Positions 34,016 through 43,739 of a stretch of DNA of 64,000 nucleotides are shown piece by piece. The stretch is from Pseudomonas triclosanedens (GTDB lineage: Bacteria; Pseudomonadota; Gammaproteobacteria; Pseudomonadales; Pseudomonadaceae). Numbering within the stretch: the stretch's first letter is position 1; the number at the start of each line of letters is the position of its first letter. The notes below the pieces were generated by a model that had not been told where the DNA came from, made no database searches, and worked only from the letters and a program-made list of their open reading frames with translations. The stretch lies in assembly GCF_026686735.1 (NCBI RefSeq), contig NZ_CP113432.1:4577001-4641000 (forward strand). Direction: 5' to 3'. The position numbers and the translations under genes are program-made.

Positions 34016-36718
34016 ATGCCGCAGGTAGATCCCGAGTTGTTCGACCGCGGGCAGTTCCAGGCGGAACTGGCCCTCAAGTCCAGCCCTATCGCCGCCTTCA
34101 AGAAGGCCATCCGCCAGGCCAACGAAGTGCTCGACGCCCGCTTCAACGGCGGCCGCGATATTCGCCGGCTGATCGAGGACCGCGCCTGGTTCATCGACCA
34201 GATCCTGCAACAGGCCTGGAACCGCTTCGACTGGGGCGACGACGCCGACATCGCGCTGGTCGCCGTGGGCGGCTATGGTCGAGGCGAACTGCATCCGCAT
34301 TCGGACATCGACATCCTCATCCTGCTCGAAAGCGAGGACCAGGAAAGCTTCCGCCAACCCATCGAAGGCTTCCTCACCCTGCTCTGGGACATCGGCCTGG
34401 AGGTCGGCCAGAGCGTGCGCTCGGTGGCCGAATGCGCTGACGAGGCGCGTGCCGATCTGACCGTCGTGACCAACCTGATGGAGTGCCGCACCATTTCCGG
34501 CCCGGACAGCCTGCGCCAGCGCATGCTCGATGCCACCGGCCCGGCGCAGATGTGGCCAAGCGGCCAGTTCTATCTGGCCAAGCGCAAAGAGCAGATTCAC
34601 CGCCACACCAAATACAACGATACCGAATACAACCTCGAACCCAACGTCAAGGGCTCGCCCGGCGGCCTGCGCGACATCCAGACGCTGCTCTGGGTCGCCC
34701 GCCGTCATTTCGGCAGCCTCAACCTGCACGCCCTGGTGCGCGAAGGTTTCCTGGTGGAGAGCGAATGCTCGGTCCTGGCCTCCAGCCAGGAATTCCTCTG
34801 GAAGGTCCGCTACGCCCTGCACATGCTCGCCGGCCGTGCCGAAGACCGCCTGCTGTTCGATCATCAGCGGCGCATCGCCGGCCTGCTCGGCTATGAAGGC
34901 AACGACGCCAAGCTGGCCGTCGAGCGCTTCATGCAGAAGTACTACCGCGTGGTGATGGCCGTTTCCGAGTTGAACGACCTGATCATGCAGCACTTCGAGG
35001 AAGTGATACTGCGCGCCGGGGAAAACGGCCACATCCAGCCGCTCAACAGCCGCTTCCAGCTGCGCGACGGCTACCTGGAGGTCACCCACGCCAACGTCTT
35101 CAAGCGCACGCCGTTCGCTCTCCTGGAAATCTTCGTGCTGCTGGCCCAACACCCGGAGATCAAGGGCGTGCGCGCGGACACGATCCGCCTGCTGCGCGAC
35201 AGCCGGCACCTGATCGACGACGACTTCCGCCACGACATCCGCAACACCAGCCTGTTCATCGAGCTGTTCAAGTGCAAGGAAGGCATCCACCGCAACCTGC
35301 GCCGGATGAACCGCTATGGCATCCTCGGCCGCTACCTGCCGGAGTTCGGCTTGATCGTCGGGCAGATGCAGCACGACCTTTTCCACATCTATACGGTCGA
35401 TGCACACACCCTCAATCTGATCAAGCACCTGCGCAAGCTGCGCCGCCCGGACATGGCCGAGAAGTACCCGTTGGCCAGCAAGATCATGGAGCGCCTGCCC
35501 AAGCCCGAACTGATCTACATCGCCGGCCTCTATCACGACATCGCCAAGGGTCGTGGCGGCGACCACTCCGAACTGGGCGCGGTAGACGCCGAGCAATTCT
35601 GCCAGCTCCACCAATTGCCACCGTGGGATACCAACCTGGTCTCCTGGCTGGTGCAGAACCATCTGATCATGTCGACCACCGCGCAGCGCAAGGACCTCTC
35701 CGATCCGCAGGTGATCTACGACTTCGCCCAACTGATGGGCGACCAGACGCACCTGGACTACCTCTACGTGCTGACCGTGGCCGACATCAACGCCACCAAC
35801 CCCACACTGTGGAACTCCTGGCGTGCCAGCCTGCTGCGGCAGCTCTATACCGAGACCAAGCGCGCCCTGCGTCGCGGCCTGGAAAACCCGGTAGATCGCG
35901 AAGAGCAGATTCGCCAGACCCAGAGTGCGGCCATCGATATCCTGGTGCGCGGCGGCATCGACCAGGACGATGCGGAGCAACTCTGGAGCCAGTTGGGCGA
36001 CGACTACTTCCTGCGCCATACCGCCGCCGATGTGGCCTGGCACACCGAAGCCATCCTCCAGCATCCCGACGACGGCACTCCGCTGGTGTTGATCAAGGAA
36101 ACCGCCCAGCGCGAATTCGAGGGTGGCACCCAGATATTCATCTACGCGGCCGACCAGCACGACTTCTTCGCCGTGACCGTGGCGGCGATGGACCAGCTCA
36201 ACCTGAACATTCAGGACGCGCGGATCATCACGTCCACCAGCCTGTTCACTCTCGACACCTACATAGTTCTTGACGCCGATGGCGGCTCGATCGGAGACAA
36301 TCCAACCAGAGTTGCGGAAATTCGCGAAGGGTTGGTCAATGCGCTGAAGGACCCGGACGACTACCCGAACATTATCCAGCGCCGCGTGCCACGCCAGCTC
36401 AAGCACTTCGCCTTCGCCCCGCAGGTAACCATTTCCACCGACGCGGCGCGCCAGGTCAGCGTGCTGGAAGTGATCGCACCCGACCGCCCAGGCCTGCTTG
36501 CGCGCATTGGCGGGCTCTTCCTCGACTTCGACCTCTCGGTGCAGAACGCCAAGATCGCCACCCTCGGAGAGCGCGTGGAAGACGTCTTCTTCGTCACCGA
36601 CGCCCACAACCAGCCGCTCTCCGACCCCGAACTGTGCGAACGCATCCAGGGCGCGCTGGTGGAAACCCTTTCAGAAGCCAGCGGACAGGACACCATCCCG
36701 GTCCGCATCAGTATCTAG
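34016..36718 (+). CDS. glnD: Bifunctional PII uridylyltransferase/uridylyl-removing enzyme
   Basis: 900 aa nitrogen sensor that adds or removes UMP on PII proteins in response to glutamine. A nucleotidyltransferase motif [19 protein letters not shown] lies near 85, the HD hydrolase domain with [17 protein letters not shown] near 510, and two ACT domains form the C-terminal fifth (about 700-900, with [42 protein letters not shown]). The start at 34016 ([13 protein letters not shown]) has AGGAAGG 6 nt ahead. The 907-codon frame on the opposite strand is a GC shadow. Confidence 0.97.
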   Translation: MPQVDPELFDRGQFQAELALKSSPIAAFKKAIRQANEVLDARFNGGRDIRRLIEDRAWFIDQILQQAWNRFDWGDDADIALVAVGGYGRGELHPHSDIDILILLESEDQESFRQPIEGFLTLLWDIGLEVGQSVRSVAECADEARADLTVVTNLMECRTISGPDSLRQRMLDATGPAQMWPSGQFYLAKRKEQIHRHTKYNDTEYNLEPNVKGSPGGLRDIQTLLWVARRHFGSLNLHALVREGFLVESECSVLASSQEFLWKVRYALHMLAGRAEDRLLFDHQRRIAGLLGYEGNDAKLAVERFMQKYYRVVMAVSELNDLIMQHFEEVILRAGENGHIQPLNSRFQLRDGYLEVTHANVFKRTPFALLEIFVLLAQHPEIKGVRADTIRLLRDSRHLIDDDFRHDIRNTSLFIELFKCKEGIHRNLRRMNRYGILGRYLPEFGLIVGQMQHDLFHIYTVDAHTLNLIKHLRKLRRPDMAEKYPLASKIMERLPKPELIYIAGLYHDIAKGRGGDHSELGAVDAEQFCQLHQLPPWDTNLVSWLVQNHLIMSTTAQRKDLSDPQVIYDFAQLMGDQTHLDYLYVLTVADINATNPTLWNSWRASLLRQLYTETKRALRRGLENPVDREEQIRQTQSAAIDILVRGGIDQDDAEQLWSQLGDDYFLRHTAADVAWHTEAILQHPDDGTPLVLIKETAQREFEGGTQIFIYAADQHDFFAVTVAAMDQLNLNIQDARIITSTSLFTLDTYIVLDADGGSIGDNPTRVAEIREGLVNALKDPDDYPNIIQRRVPRQLKHFAFAPQVTISTDAARQVSVLEVIAPDRPGLLARIGGLFLDFDLSVQNAKIATLGERVEDVFFVTDAHNQPLSDPELCERIQGALVETLSEASGQDTIPVRISI

Positions 36719-36736
36719 AAAACGAGCCTTGCCCCC

Positions 36737-37933
36737 ATGAATCCTGCCCTCGACTCGCTCCAGCCCTACCCCTTCGAGAAGCTCCGCGCCCTGCTCGCCG
36801 GCGCCCAGCCGCCAGCGCATATGAAGCCGATCGCACTGTCCATCGGCGAACCCAAGCACCGCTCGCCGAGCTTCGTCGCCGAAGCGCTGAGCGCCAACCT
36901 CGACCAGCTCGCCGTCTATCCGACCACCCTGGGCATCCCCACCCTGCGCGAAGCCATTGCCGCCTGGTGCGAGCGCCGCTTCAAAGTGCCGGCGGGCTGG
37001 CTTGACCCGGCGCGCCATGTGCTGCCGGTGAACGGCACCCGCGAAGCGCTGTTCGCCTTCACGCAGACCGTGGTGGACCGCAACGCCAATGGCCTGGTGG
37101 TCAGCCCGAACCCGTTCTATCAGATCTACGAAGGCGCAGCCCTGCTGGCCGGGGCCGAGCCGCACTACCTGCCGTGTCTGGAAGCCAACGGTTTCAACCC
37201 GGACTTCGACGCCGTGCCTGCAGATGTATGGGCGCGCTGCCAGATTCTCTTCCTCTGCTCCCCGGGCAACCCAACCGGTGCGCTGGTACCGCTGGAAACC
37301 CTGAAGAAGCTGGTCGCCCTTGCCGACGAGCACGACTTCGTGATCGCCGCCGACGAGTGCTACAGCGAGCTGTACTTCGACGAACAGAACCCGCCGGCCG
37401 GCCTGCTGACCGCGTGCGCCGAACTGGGCCGCTCGGATTTTGCGCGCTGCGTGGTGTTTCACAGCCTGTCCAAGCGCTCCAACCTGCCAGGCCTGCGCTC
37501 GGGCTTCGTCGCCGGTGACGCCGAGGTACTGAAGAAATTCCTCCTCTACCGCACCTACCACGGCTGCGCCATGCCGGTTCAGACCCAACTGGCCAGCGTC
37601 GCCGCCTGGAAGGACGAAGACCACGTACGCGCCAACCGCGACATGTACCGGGAGAAGTTCGATGCAGTGCTCGACATCCTCGCCGGTGTGCTTGAGGTGC
37701 AGCGCCCCGACGGTAGTTTCTACCTGTGGGCGAAAACCCCCATCGCCGATACCGAATTCTGCCGCGGCCTGTTCGGCCAGCAGCATGTCACCGTGGTGCC
37801 GGGCTCCTACCTGTCGCGCGAAGTGAACGGCGAGAACCCCGGCGCCAATCGCGTGCGCATGGCGCTGGTTGCCCCGCTGGCGGAATGTGTGGAAGCGGCA
37901 GAACGCATCAAGCGTTACGTGCAGGGCCTCTGA
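36737..37933 (+). CDS. dapC: N-succinyl-L,L-diaminopimelate aminotransferase
   Basis: 398 aa class I/II PLP aminotransferase. DapC converts N-succinyl-2-amino-6-ketopimelate in the succinylase branch of lysine/diaminopimelate synthesis. PLP lysine is Lys246 (SLSKRSNLPGLRSGF); SPGNPTGALV and ADECYSELYF are typical. It lies 18 bp after glnD on the same strand. dapD and dapE, the flanking steps, lie 3 and 10 kb away. A double-hairpin repeat follows. Confidence 0.94.
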   Translation: MNPALDSLQPYPFEKLRALLAGAQPPAHMKPIALSIGEPKHRSPSFVAEALSANLDQLAVYPTTLGIPTLREAIAAWCERRFKVPAGWLDPARHVLPVNGTREALFAFTQTVVDRNANGLVVSPNPFYQIYEGAALLAGAEPHYLPCLEANGFNPDFDAVPADVWARCQILFLCSPGNPTGALVPLETLKKLVALADEHDFVIAADECYSELYFDEQNPPAGLLTACAELGRSDFARCVVFHSLSKRSNLPGLRSGFVAGDAEVLKKFLLYRTYHGCAMPVQTQLASVAAWKDEDHVRANRDMYREKFDAVLDILAGVLEVQRPDGSFYLWAKTPIADTEFCRGLFGQQHVTVVPGSYLSREVNGENPGANRVRMALVAPLAECVEAAERIKRYVQGL

Positions 37934-37943
37934 CGCTGCCTGC

Positions 37944-38019
37944 GTAGGGCGCATAACGCGCCAGCGTTATCCGCCGCGCGGGTTACGGCGGATAACCTGT
38001 TCCAGGTTATCCGCCCTAC
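37944..38019. repeat. REP-like double-hairpin element between convergent dapC and antiporter gene
   Basis: A 76-bp unit bounded by GTAGGGC and GCCCTAC. It contains two hairpins: GCGCATAACGC/GCGTTATCCGC (37949-37974, one mismatch) and a perfect 12-bp GGCGGATAACCT/AGGTTATCCGCC (37987-38015). The GCGGATAAC cores recur in both orientations, as in Pseudomonas repetitive extragenic palindromes. It lies between two convergent genes and probably protects or ends both transcripts. Confidence 0.8.
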
Positions 38020-38053
38020 AGCCTGAACAATCCTCGCTCTTACGAAGAGCTCG

Positions 38054-39715
38054 TCACACCCAGCGTGCCGCCTTGCTGGTCACCCAGGCCTCCTGGTTGT
38101 CCAGTTCCCCCAGCACCTCGCGCATGGTCTCGTCGTCGATCTCGTGTTCACGGCGCATGCGGTACAACTCCAGGCGCTGGGCGCGCAACGCCTTGATGCG
38201 CAATGCCTGGTCGGCCAGCTCCAGGCTGCGTGCACGCTCGCGCGCTTCCTTGCTATCCGGCGCCGGGTCCAGCTCATGTCGGTACTCGGCCATCAGCCGC
38301 GCCTTCACTTCGGCAAGGCGCGCCGTTTCCTCCGCATCGGAATGTTCGCCGACAGGCAGCTCCTCGCTTTCCAGCATATGGATCGCCGCCGCGGCGGTCT
38401 TGCGCCATACCACCTGGGCCTCGATTTCACGCTGGTCATTGCTGGCGACCGGCAGCCCGCGCAGCAGGATCGGCAGGCCGATGGTCGCCGCCAGCAGTGA
38501 AACCAGGATCACTCCAGCGGCGATGAAGATGATCAGATCGCGCTGCGGGAAGGGCGAACCATCGCCCAGCAGCAGCGGCACCGACAGCACACCCGCCAGC
38601 GTCACCGCACCGCGCACGCCGCCCAGTGCCGAGATGGCCGACAGCCGCAGGGTCGGCTCGCCCGGCCGGCCGCCCAGCTCCACGCCCCACCAGCGCTCGA
38701 AGCGCACCGAAACCTTCCAGTAGCACCAGACCCAGGCGAAGCGCAACAACAGCAGCGCGACGAACACCGCCAGCACGTAGAACGCCAACAGCGATGAACG
38801 CCAGAGCATGTCGTCGGCGTGGTGCGACACCGACTTGAGAATGTCCGGCAACTGCAACCCCAGCAGCAGGAACACAACACCGTTGAAAGCAAACTCCAGC
38901 ATCGACCAGACACTGCGGTTGAGCAGGCGGGTATTGGTCTGCCGCGGCAACAGGTCGACCCAGCTCTGCATCATGCCCGCGGCCACCGCCGCCAGGATCC
39001 CGGACACGCCTATTTCCTCGGCGATCATGTAACAGGCGAACGGCAGCAACAGCATCAGCACCACATGCGTCGCCGGGTCGTCCCAGCCACGGCGGATCAT
39101 CCAGCCCCGAATGCGCCCCAGCAGCCAGCTCAGCAGCACACCGCAGGCCAGGCCGCCGATGGCCACCAGCAGGAACGACAGGCTGGCGTCCATCAGCGAG
39201 AAAGTCCCGGTCATGGCGGCGGCGATGGCGAACTTGAACGCCACCAGGCCCGAAGCATCGTTCATCAGCGCCTCGCCCTGCAGGACGTGCATCAGGCGCT
39301 TGGGCAGCCGGTTCTGGGCGATCGCCGAGACGGCTAGGGCATCGGTCGGTGACAGCACCGCCGCCAGGGCGAAGGCCGCGGCCCAGGGTATCTCCGGAAT
39401 CATCAGATGGATGAAGGTACCGCCGACCACTACCGTCATCAGCACCAGCGCAAAGGCCAGCGCCAGGATCGGCCCGCGCATCTTCCAGAACTCGCCCTTT
39501 GGCATGCGCCAGCCGTCGACGAACAGCAGCGGCGGAATGAACAGGAACATGAAGAGTTCGGGATCAAGCGCCACGTGCAGGCCCAGGCTCGGCCACGCCA
39601 GCGCTGCGCCGGCGGCGATCTGGATCAGCGGCAGAGGTAACGGGATCAGTTGCGCGGCGAGCCGCGTGCCCCCTACGGTCAACAGCAGGATCAGCACGGT
39701 GTAAACGGTTTGCAT
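38054..39715 (-). CDS. CPA1-family Na+/H+ antiporter
   Basis: 553 aa. About twelve transmembrane helices in the first 420 residues form a cation/proton antiporter domain, including LSPTDALAVSAIAQNRLP and FNGVVFLLLGLQLP. A charged helical cytoplasmic tail of about 130 residues follows (SKEARERARSLELADQALR). It exchanges Na+ or K+ for H+ across the inner membrane. Start chosen at 39715 (MQTVYTVLILLL) with GGGAG upstream; the frame extends far upstream without meaning. Likely a housekeeping pH/sodium transporter. Confidence 0.9.
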   Translation of the reverse strand: MQTVYTVLILLLTVGGTRLAAQLIPLPLPLIQIAAGAALAWPSLGLHVALDPELFMFLFIPPLLFVDGWRMPKGEFWKMRGPILALAFALVLMTVVVGGTFIHLMIPEIPWAAAFALAAVLSPTDALAVSAIAQNRLPKRLMHVLQGEALMNDASGLVAFKFAIAAAMTGTFSLMDASLSFLLVAIGGLACGVLLSWLLGRIRGWMIRRGWDDPATHVVLMLLLPFACYMIAEEIGVSGILAAVAAGMMQSWVDLLPRQTNTRLLNRSVWSMLEFAFNGVVFLLLGLQLPDILKSVSHHADDMLWRSSLLAFYVLAVFVALLLLRFAWVWCYWKVSVRFERWWGVELGGRPGEPTLRLSAISALGGVRGAVTLAGVLSVPLLLGDGSPFPQRDLIIFIAAGVILVSLLAATIGLPILLRGLPVASNDQREIEAQVVWRKTAAAAIHMLESEELPVGEHSDAEETARLAEVKARLMAEYRHELDPAPDSKEARERARSLELADQALRIKALRAQRLELYRMRREHEIDDETMREVLGELDNQEAWVTSKAARWV

Positions 39716-39886
39716 CGACGAACTCCCAGCACAGCGCTCCATTGAACCATCGCCCGCGCGACGGATCAGCCGCAAGGCGGGCAAAAGATTGTTGCAATCG
39801 GACAGCCTCCCACCGGCGTCCCCCAAGCGCTGCGGAAATGGCATAATCCCGCGCCTGTAAAAAAGCACGAGAAGGAGATGCGCCCC

Positions 39887-40237
39887 GTGAGTCAGCGGAC
39901 GCTGTATGGAATCAAAGCGTGCGACACCATGAAGAAAGCCCGCACCTGGCTGGACGAGCATGGCGTCGAGTACGCGTTCCACGATTACAAGACTAGCGGA
40001 ATAGACCGCGCGCACCTGGAACAATGGTGTGGCGAGCATGGCTGGGAGACCATCCTGAACCGTGCCGGCACTACGTTCCGCAAGCTCGACGACGCCCAGA
40101 AGGCCGATCTCGACCAGGCCAAGGCCATCGAACTGATGCTGGCCCAGCCGTCGATGATCAAGCGCCCGGTACTCGACCTCGGTGGTCGTACCCTGGTCGG
40201 CTTCAAGCCCGACAACTACGCCGCAGCGTTGGCCTGA
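39887..40237 (+). CDS. ArsC/Spx-family protein, YffB-like
   Basis: 116 aa thioredoxin-fold protein resembling E. coli YffB. The N-terminal TLYGIKACDTMKKARTWLDEHG carries a single active-site cysteine, and RGTTFRKLDD-like (here AGTTFRKLDD) and IKRPVLD motifs follow. It is probably a glutathione-linked reductase rather than a true arsenate reductase. I chose GTG at 39887 because AAGGAG is 9 nt upstream; an ATG at 39878 directly abuts that site. It is followed 11 bp later by a LysE-type gene. Confidence 0.82.
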   Translation: MSQRTLYGIKACDTMKKARTWLDEHGVEYAFHDYKTSGIDRAHLEQWCGEHGWETILNRAGTTFRKLDDAQKADLDQAKAIELMLAQPSMIKRPVLDLGGRTLVGFKPDNYAAALA

Positions 40238-40248
40238 GGCCGTCCGCC

Positions 40249-40875
40249 ATGAGCATTGCCTGGGCCCTGTTCCTCCCCGCCTGCTTCGCCCTGAACCTGG
40301 CGCCGGGACCGAACAACCTGCTGTCGCTGAACAACGCCGCGCGTTTCGGCCTGCTGCGGGCCACCCTCGCCGGCGGCGGGCGCCTGCTTGCCTTCGCCGG
40401 GATGCTGGCACTGGCGGCCTCGGGCCTGGCTCTGGTGCTGCAGACCTCGGCCTGGTTGTTCCTGGCGATCAAGGTGGTCGGCGCAGGCTACCTGCTGTGG
40501 CTCGCCATCCAGCTCTGGCGCGCACCGGCCGCCAACCTCGGTGTCGACGGCGCCCCGGCGCCAACCGCCAGCCTCTGGCGCCTGGTTCGCCAGGAGTTCT
40601 GGGTAGCCGCCGGTAATCCCAAGGCGATTCTCATCTTCACCGCCTTCCTGCCGCAGTTCGTCGACCCGCACCAGCCTGTGGGTGTCCAGTTCGCCCAACT
40701 TGGCGCAGCCTTCCTGCTGCTGGAATGGCTCGCCATTGCCCTCTACGGGCTCGCCGGGGTCCGCCTCGGCAAGCTGCTCGCCGGCGCACGCGTCCGGCGT
40801 CTGTTCAACCGTGGTTGTGCCGCGCTGCTGGGCAGCGCCGGGCTGGGCCTGCTGCTCAGCCGCCGTCCGGCCTGA
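40249..40875 (+). CDS. LysE/RhtB-family amino-acid exporter
   Basis: 208 aa, six predicted transmembrane helices. The N-terminal NLAPGPNNLLSLNNAARFG matches the LysE/RhtB signature, and AAGNPKAILIFTAFLPQFVD the second conserved block. It exports amino acids such as homoserine, threonine or lysine; the substrate cannot be told from sequence. It is 11 bp after the YffB-like gene and 42 bp before dapD, so it may be co-transcribed with the lysine-pathway gene. Start chosen at 40249 with GAGG upstream. Confidence 0.88.
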   Translation: MSIAWALFLPACFALNLAPGPNNLLSLNNAARFGLLRATLAGGGRLLAFAGMLALAASGLALVLQTSAWLFLAIKVVGAGYLLWLAIQLWRAPAANLGVDGAPAPTASLWRLVRQEFWVAAGNPKAILIFTAFLPQFVDPHQPVGVQFAQLGAAFLLLEWLAIALYGLAGVRLGKLLAGARVRRLFNRGCAALLGSAGLGLLLSRRPA

Positions 40876-40917
40876 CCGAATTCGTTCTTAGAGAATATCT
40901 TTTTAAGGAATCCCCAC

Positions 40918-41952
40918 ATGTCGAAATCCCTGTTCAGCCTGGCCTTCGGTGTCGGCACCCAGAACCGCCAGGGCAACTGGCTGGAAGTCTTCTACGCGCA
41001 GCCGCTGCTGAACCCCAGCGCCGAACTGGTCGCCGCCATCACCCCGCTGCTGAACTACGAAGGCGGCAACCAGGCGATCGCCTTCACCGCCCACCAGGCC
41101 TATCAGTTGGCCGACGCTGTCGAGAGCGTGGACGCTGCCCAGGCAGCTCTGCTGAACCGCCTGGCCGAGAGCCAGAAGCCGCTGGTCGCCACCCTGCTGG
41201 CAGAAGACGCCGCCCTCAGCTCCACCCCCGAGGCCTACCTCAAGCTGCACCTGCTGTCCCACCGCCTGGCCAAGCCCCACGGCCTCAACCTGACCGGCAT
41301 CTTCCCGCTGCTGCCGAACGTCGCCTGGACCAACCAGGGCGCCGTCGACCTGACCGAACTGGCCGAACTGCAACTGGAAGCACGCCTCAAAGGCAAGCTG
41401 CTGGAAGTCTTCTCGGTGGACAAGTTCCCGAAGATGACCGACTACGTAGTGCCGGCTGGTGTGCGCATCGCCGACACCGCCCGTGTACGCCTGGGCGCCT
41501 ACATCGGTGAAGGCACCACTGTGATGCACGAAGGCTTCGTCAACTTCAATGCCGGCACCGCAGGCCCCGGCATGATCGAAGGCCGCGTCTCCGCTGGCGT
41601 GTTCGTCGGCAAGGGCTCTGACCTTGGCGGCGGCTGCTCCACCATGGGCACCCTGTCCGGCGGCGGCAACATCGTCATCAGCGTAGGCGAGGGCTGCCTG
41701 ATCGGCGCCAACGCTGGTATCGGCATCCCGCTGGGCGACCGCAACATCGTCGAGTCCGGCCTGTACATCACCGCCGGCACCAAGGTCGCCGTGCTGGACG
41801 ACCAGAACAACCTGGTCAAAGTGGTCAAGGCGCGCGACCTGGCCGGCCAGGCCGACCTGCTGTTCCGCCGCAACTCCCAGACCGGTGCGGTCGAGTGCAA
41901 GACCAACAAGACCGCGATCGAGCTGAACGAAGCGCTGCACGCACACAACTAA
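40918..41952 (+). CDS. dapD: 2,3,4,5-tetrahydropyridine-2,6-dicarboxylate N-succinyltransferase
   Basis: 344 aa, the long DapD type found in Pseudomonas. It succinylates tetrahydrodipicolinate, the entry step of the succinylase diaminopimelate branch. An N-terminal domain (about 1-180) is followed by a left-handed beta-helix (about 180-290: VRIADTARVRLGAYIGEGTTVMHEGFVNFNAG, IGANAGIGIPLGD). AAGGA lies 8 nt before the ATG. It ends in a pair of hairpins. Confidence 0.95.
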   Translation: MSKSLFSLAFGVGTQNRQGNWLEVFYAQPLLNPSAELVAAITPLLNYEGGNQAIAFTAHQAYQLADAVESVDAAQAALLNRLAESQKPLVATLLAEDAALSSTPEAYLKLHLLSHRLAKPHGLNLTGIFPLLPNVAWTNQGAVDLTELAELQLEARLKGKLLEVFSVDKFPKMTDYVVPAGVRIADTARVRLGAYIGEGTTVMHEGFVNFNAGTAGPGMIEGRVSAGVFVGKGSDLGGGCSTMGTLSGGGNIVISVGEGCLIGANAGIGIPLGDRNIVESGLYITAGTKVAVLDDQNNLVKVVKARDLAGQADLLFRRNSQTGAVECKTNKTAIELNEALHAHN

Positions 41953-41960
41953 GCTTGGCG

Positions 41961-42019
41961 CCCCGCTCGCGCGGGGTACGCACTAAGCTTTGAGAAGCGG
42001 GGGCTGCGGCCCCCGTTTT
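41961..42019 (+). terminator. Terminator after dapD
   Basis: Two hairpins follow dapD. CCCCGC/GCGGGG (41961-41976) comes first. Then CGGGGGC, a 4-nt loop and GCCCCCG (41998-42015) are followed by TTTT (42016-42019). The second is a typical intrinsic terminator and separates dapD from csdA. Confidence 0.8.
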
Positions 42020-42046
42020 CCATTCTCCACAACCGGCCGCACGCCC

Positions 42047-43252
42047 ATGTCCATTCCCTCGCCCTGGCGCTCCGACTTCCCGGCCCTCGCCGCCTTCGAG
42101 GCAGAAGGCCAGACCTACCTCGACAGCGCTGCCACCGCGCAGAAACCGCGCGCCATGATCGACGCCCTGGCCGGCTACTACACCAGCGGCGCCGCCAACG
42201 TGCATCGCGCCCAACACCTGCCCGGCGAACGCGCCACCCGCGCCTTCGAGGCGACCCGCACCCTTGCGGCCAACTGGCTCAATGGTGGCAGCCCGGCTCA
42301 GATCATCTTCACCCGTGGCGCCACCGAAGCGCTGAACCTGCTGGCCTACGGGCTGGAAAGCCAGTTCCAGGCGGGCGACGAAATCGCCATCAGCGCCCTG
42401 GAACACCACGCCAACCTGCTGCCCTGGCAGCAACTGGCGCAGCGCCGCGGCCTGAAGCTGGTGGTGCTCCCGCTGGACAGCACCGGGCGCGTCGACCTGA
42501 ACCGCGCCGCCGGCCTGATCGGCCCGCGCACCCGGCTGCTCGCCGTCAGCCAGTTGTCCAACGTGCTCGGCACCTGGCAGCCATTGCCGGATCTGCTGCA
42601 GATGGCCCGACAGCATGGTGCGCTGACCGTCGTGGATGGCGCCCAGGGCGTAGTACACGGACGGCACAACCTGTCGGCGCTGGGCTGCGACTTCTACGTC
42701 TGCTCCAGCCACAAGCTCTACGGGCCGGACGGACTGGGCCTGCTCTGGGGCCGCCCGCAAGCGCTGGAGCGCCTGGCGCACTGGCAGTTCGGCGGCGAGA
42801 TGGTTCGCGTGGCGGACTACTTCGACGCCCAGTTTCACAACGCGCCCATCGGCTTCGAAGCCGGCACCCCCGCTATCGGCGCGGTGATCGGCCTCGGCGC
42901 CACCCTGGACTGGCTCGGAGGGCAGGACGGCGCTGAAGTCGCCGCCCACGAAGACCTGCTCCACGCCCGCCTGCTTGCCGGACTGCGTGCCCGCGACGGC
43001 GTACTGGTACTGGGCGAACCGGAAGTGGCGCTGGCCAGCTTCACGGTCGAAGGTGTGCACGTCGCCGACCTCGGCCACCTGCTCACCGAACAGGGTATCG
43101 CCGTGCGCGCCGGCCACCACTGCGCCATGCCGCTGATGAAGACCCTGGACGTCGCCGGCGCCCTGCGCGTCTCCCTCGGCCTGTACAACGACGGCAGCGA
43201 CCTGGAACGCTTCTTCAATGCCCTCGATGGCGCGCTGGAGCTGCTGCGATGA
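42047..43252 (+). CDS. csdA: Cysteine desulfurase CsdA (SufS type)
   Basis: 401 aa PLP enzyme that takes sulfur from cysteine. PLP lysine is Lys223 (SSHKLYGPDG), and the persulfide-bearing Cys359 lies in RAGHHCAMPLM. It passes sulfur to CsdE, encoded next with a 4-nt ATGA overlap, and through it to TcdA, encoded 84 bp beyond on the other strand. Start chosen at 42047 (MSIPSPWRSDFP); the frame's earlier ATG would start within the dapD terminator. The ribosome-binding site is weak. Confidence 0.93.
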   Translation: MSIPSPWRSDFPALAAFEAEGQTYLDSAATAQKPRAMIDALAGYYTSGAANVHRAQHLPGERATRAFEATRTLAANWLNGGSPAQIIFTRGATEALNLLAYGLESQFQAGDEIAISALEHHANLLPWQQLAQRRGLKLVVLPLDSTGRVDLNRAAGLIGPRTRLLAVSQLSNVLGTWQPLPDLLQMARQHGALTVVDGAQGVVHGRHNLSALGCDFYVCSSHKLYGPDGLGLLWGRPQALERLAHWQFGGEMVRVADYFDAQFHNAPIGFEAGTPAIGAVIGLGATLDWLGGQDGAEVAAHEDLLHARLLAGLRARDGVLVLGEPEVALASFTVEGVHVADLGHLLTEQGIAVRAGHHCAMPLMKTLDVAGALRVSLGLYNDGSDLERFFNALDGALELLR

Positions 43253-43656
43253 CCCTGCCAAGCGCTGCCGAAAAAGCGCTGCTGGCCTTCACCGCGCTGG
43301 GCGGCTGGGAACAGCGCGCACGCCTGCTGATGCAGTGGGGAGATAGCCTGGAACCACTGAGCGACATCGAACGCAGCGACGAACAGCGCGTGCACGGCTG
43401 CGAGAGCAATGTCTGGCTGGTCGCCGAACCCCGCGCCGGCCGCTGGCACTTCCGCGCCTATAGCGACGCCCGCCTGCTGCGCGGCCTGCTGGCGCTGTTG
43501 CTGGCCCGGGTTGACGGCCTGCCGGCGGAGGAGCTGTCCGCCATCGATCTGCCAGGCTGGTTCGAGCAACTGGGCCTGGGCCGGCAACTGTCGCCATCAC
43601 GCAGCAACGGGCTGAATGCCGTGCTGAGGCGGATGCAGGAGCTGATCGGCACCTGA
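43249..43656 (+). CDS. csdE: Sulfur acceptor CsdE (SufE-like)
   Basis: 135 aa SufE-fold protein. The acceptor cysteine is Cys51 in RVHGCESNVWLV, and SRSNGLNAVLRRM is the conserved C-terminal block. It overlaps csdA by 4 nt. In E. coli CsdA-CsdE feed sulfur to CsdL/TcdA for tRNA cyclic t6A. All three genes are present here, so the module is complete. Confidence 0.94.
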   Translation: MTLPSAAEKALLAFTALGGWEQRARLLMQWGDSLEPLSDIERSDEQRVHGCESNVWLVAEPRAGRWHFRAYSDARLLRGLLALLLARVDGLPAEELSAIDLPGWFEQLGLGRQLSPSRSNGLNAVLRRMQELIGT

Positions 43657-43674
43657 TGTGACGGCATATGCACA

Positions 43675-43727
43675 GGAGCGGATTCCATCCACGACGTTTC
43701 CGGCACGTTGCCGACGAAGTCCGCTCC
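43675..43727. repeat. Inverted repeat between convergent csdE and tcdA
   Basis: GGAGCGGA (43675-43682) and TCCGCTCC (43720-43727) are perfectly complementary and flank 37 nt. The unit fills the 83-bp gap between the convergent genes. Its GGAGCGGATTCCATCC sequence resembles other scattered Pseudomonas palindromic repeats, but I cannot count copies here. Confidence 0.5.
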
Positions 43728-43739
43728 CACACAAAGCAT

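Noticed and set aside
33884..36607. 907-codon open frame antisense to glnD
   Set aside because: The plus-strand frame encodes an unmistakable full-length GlnD. High third-position GC leaves the antisense frame free of stops. The antisense product is compositionally odd and resembles no family.
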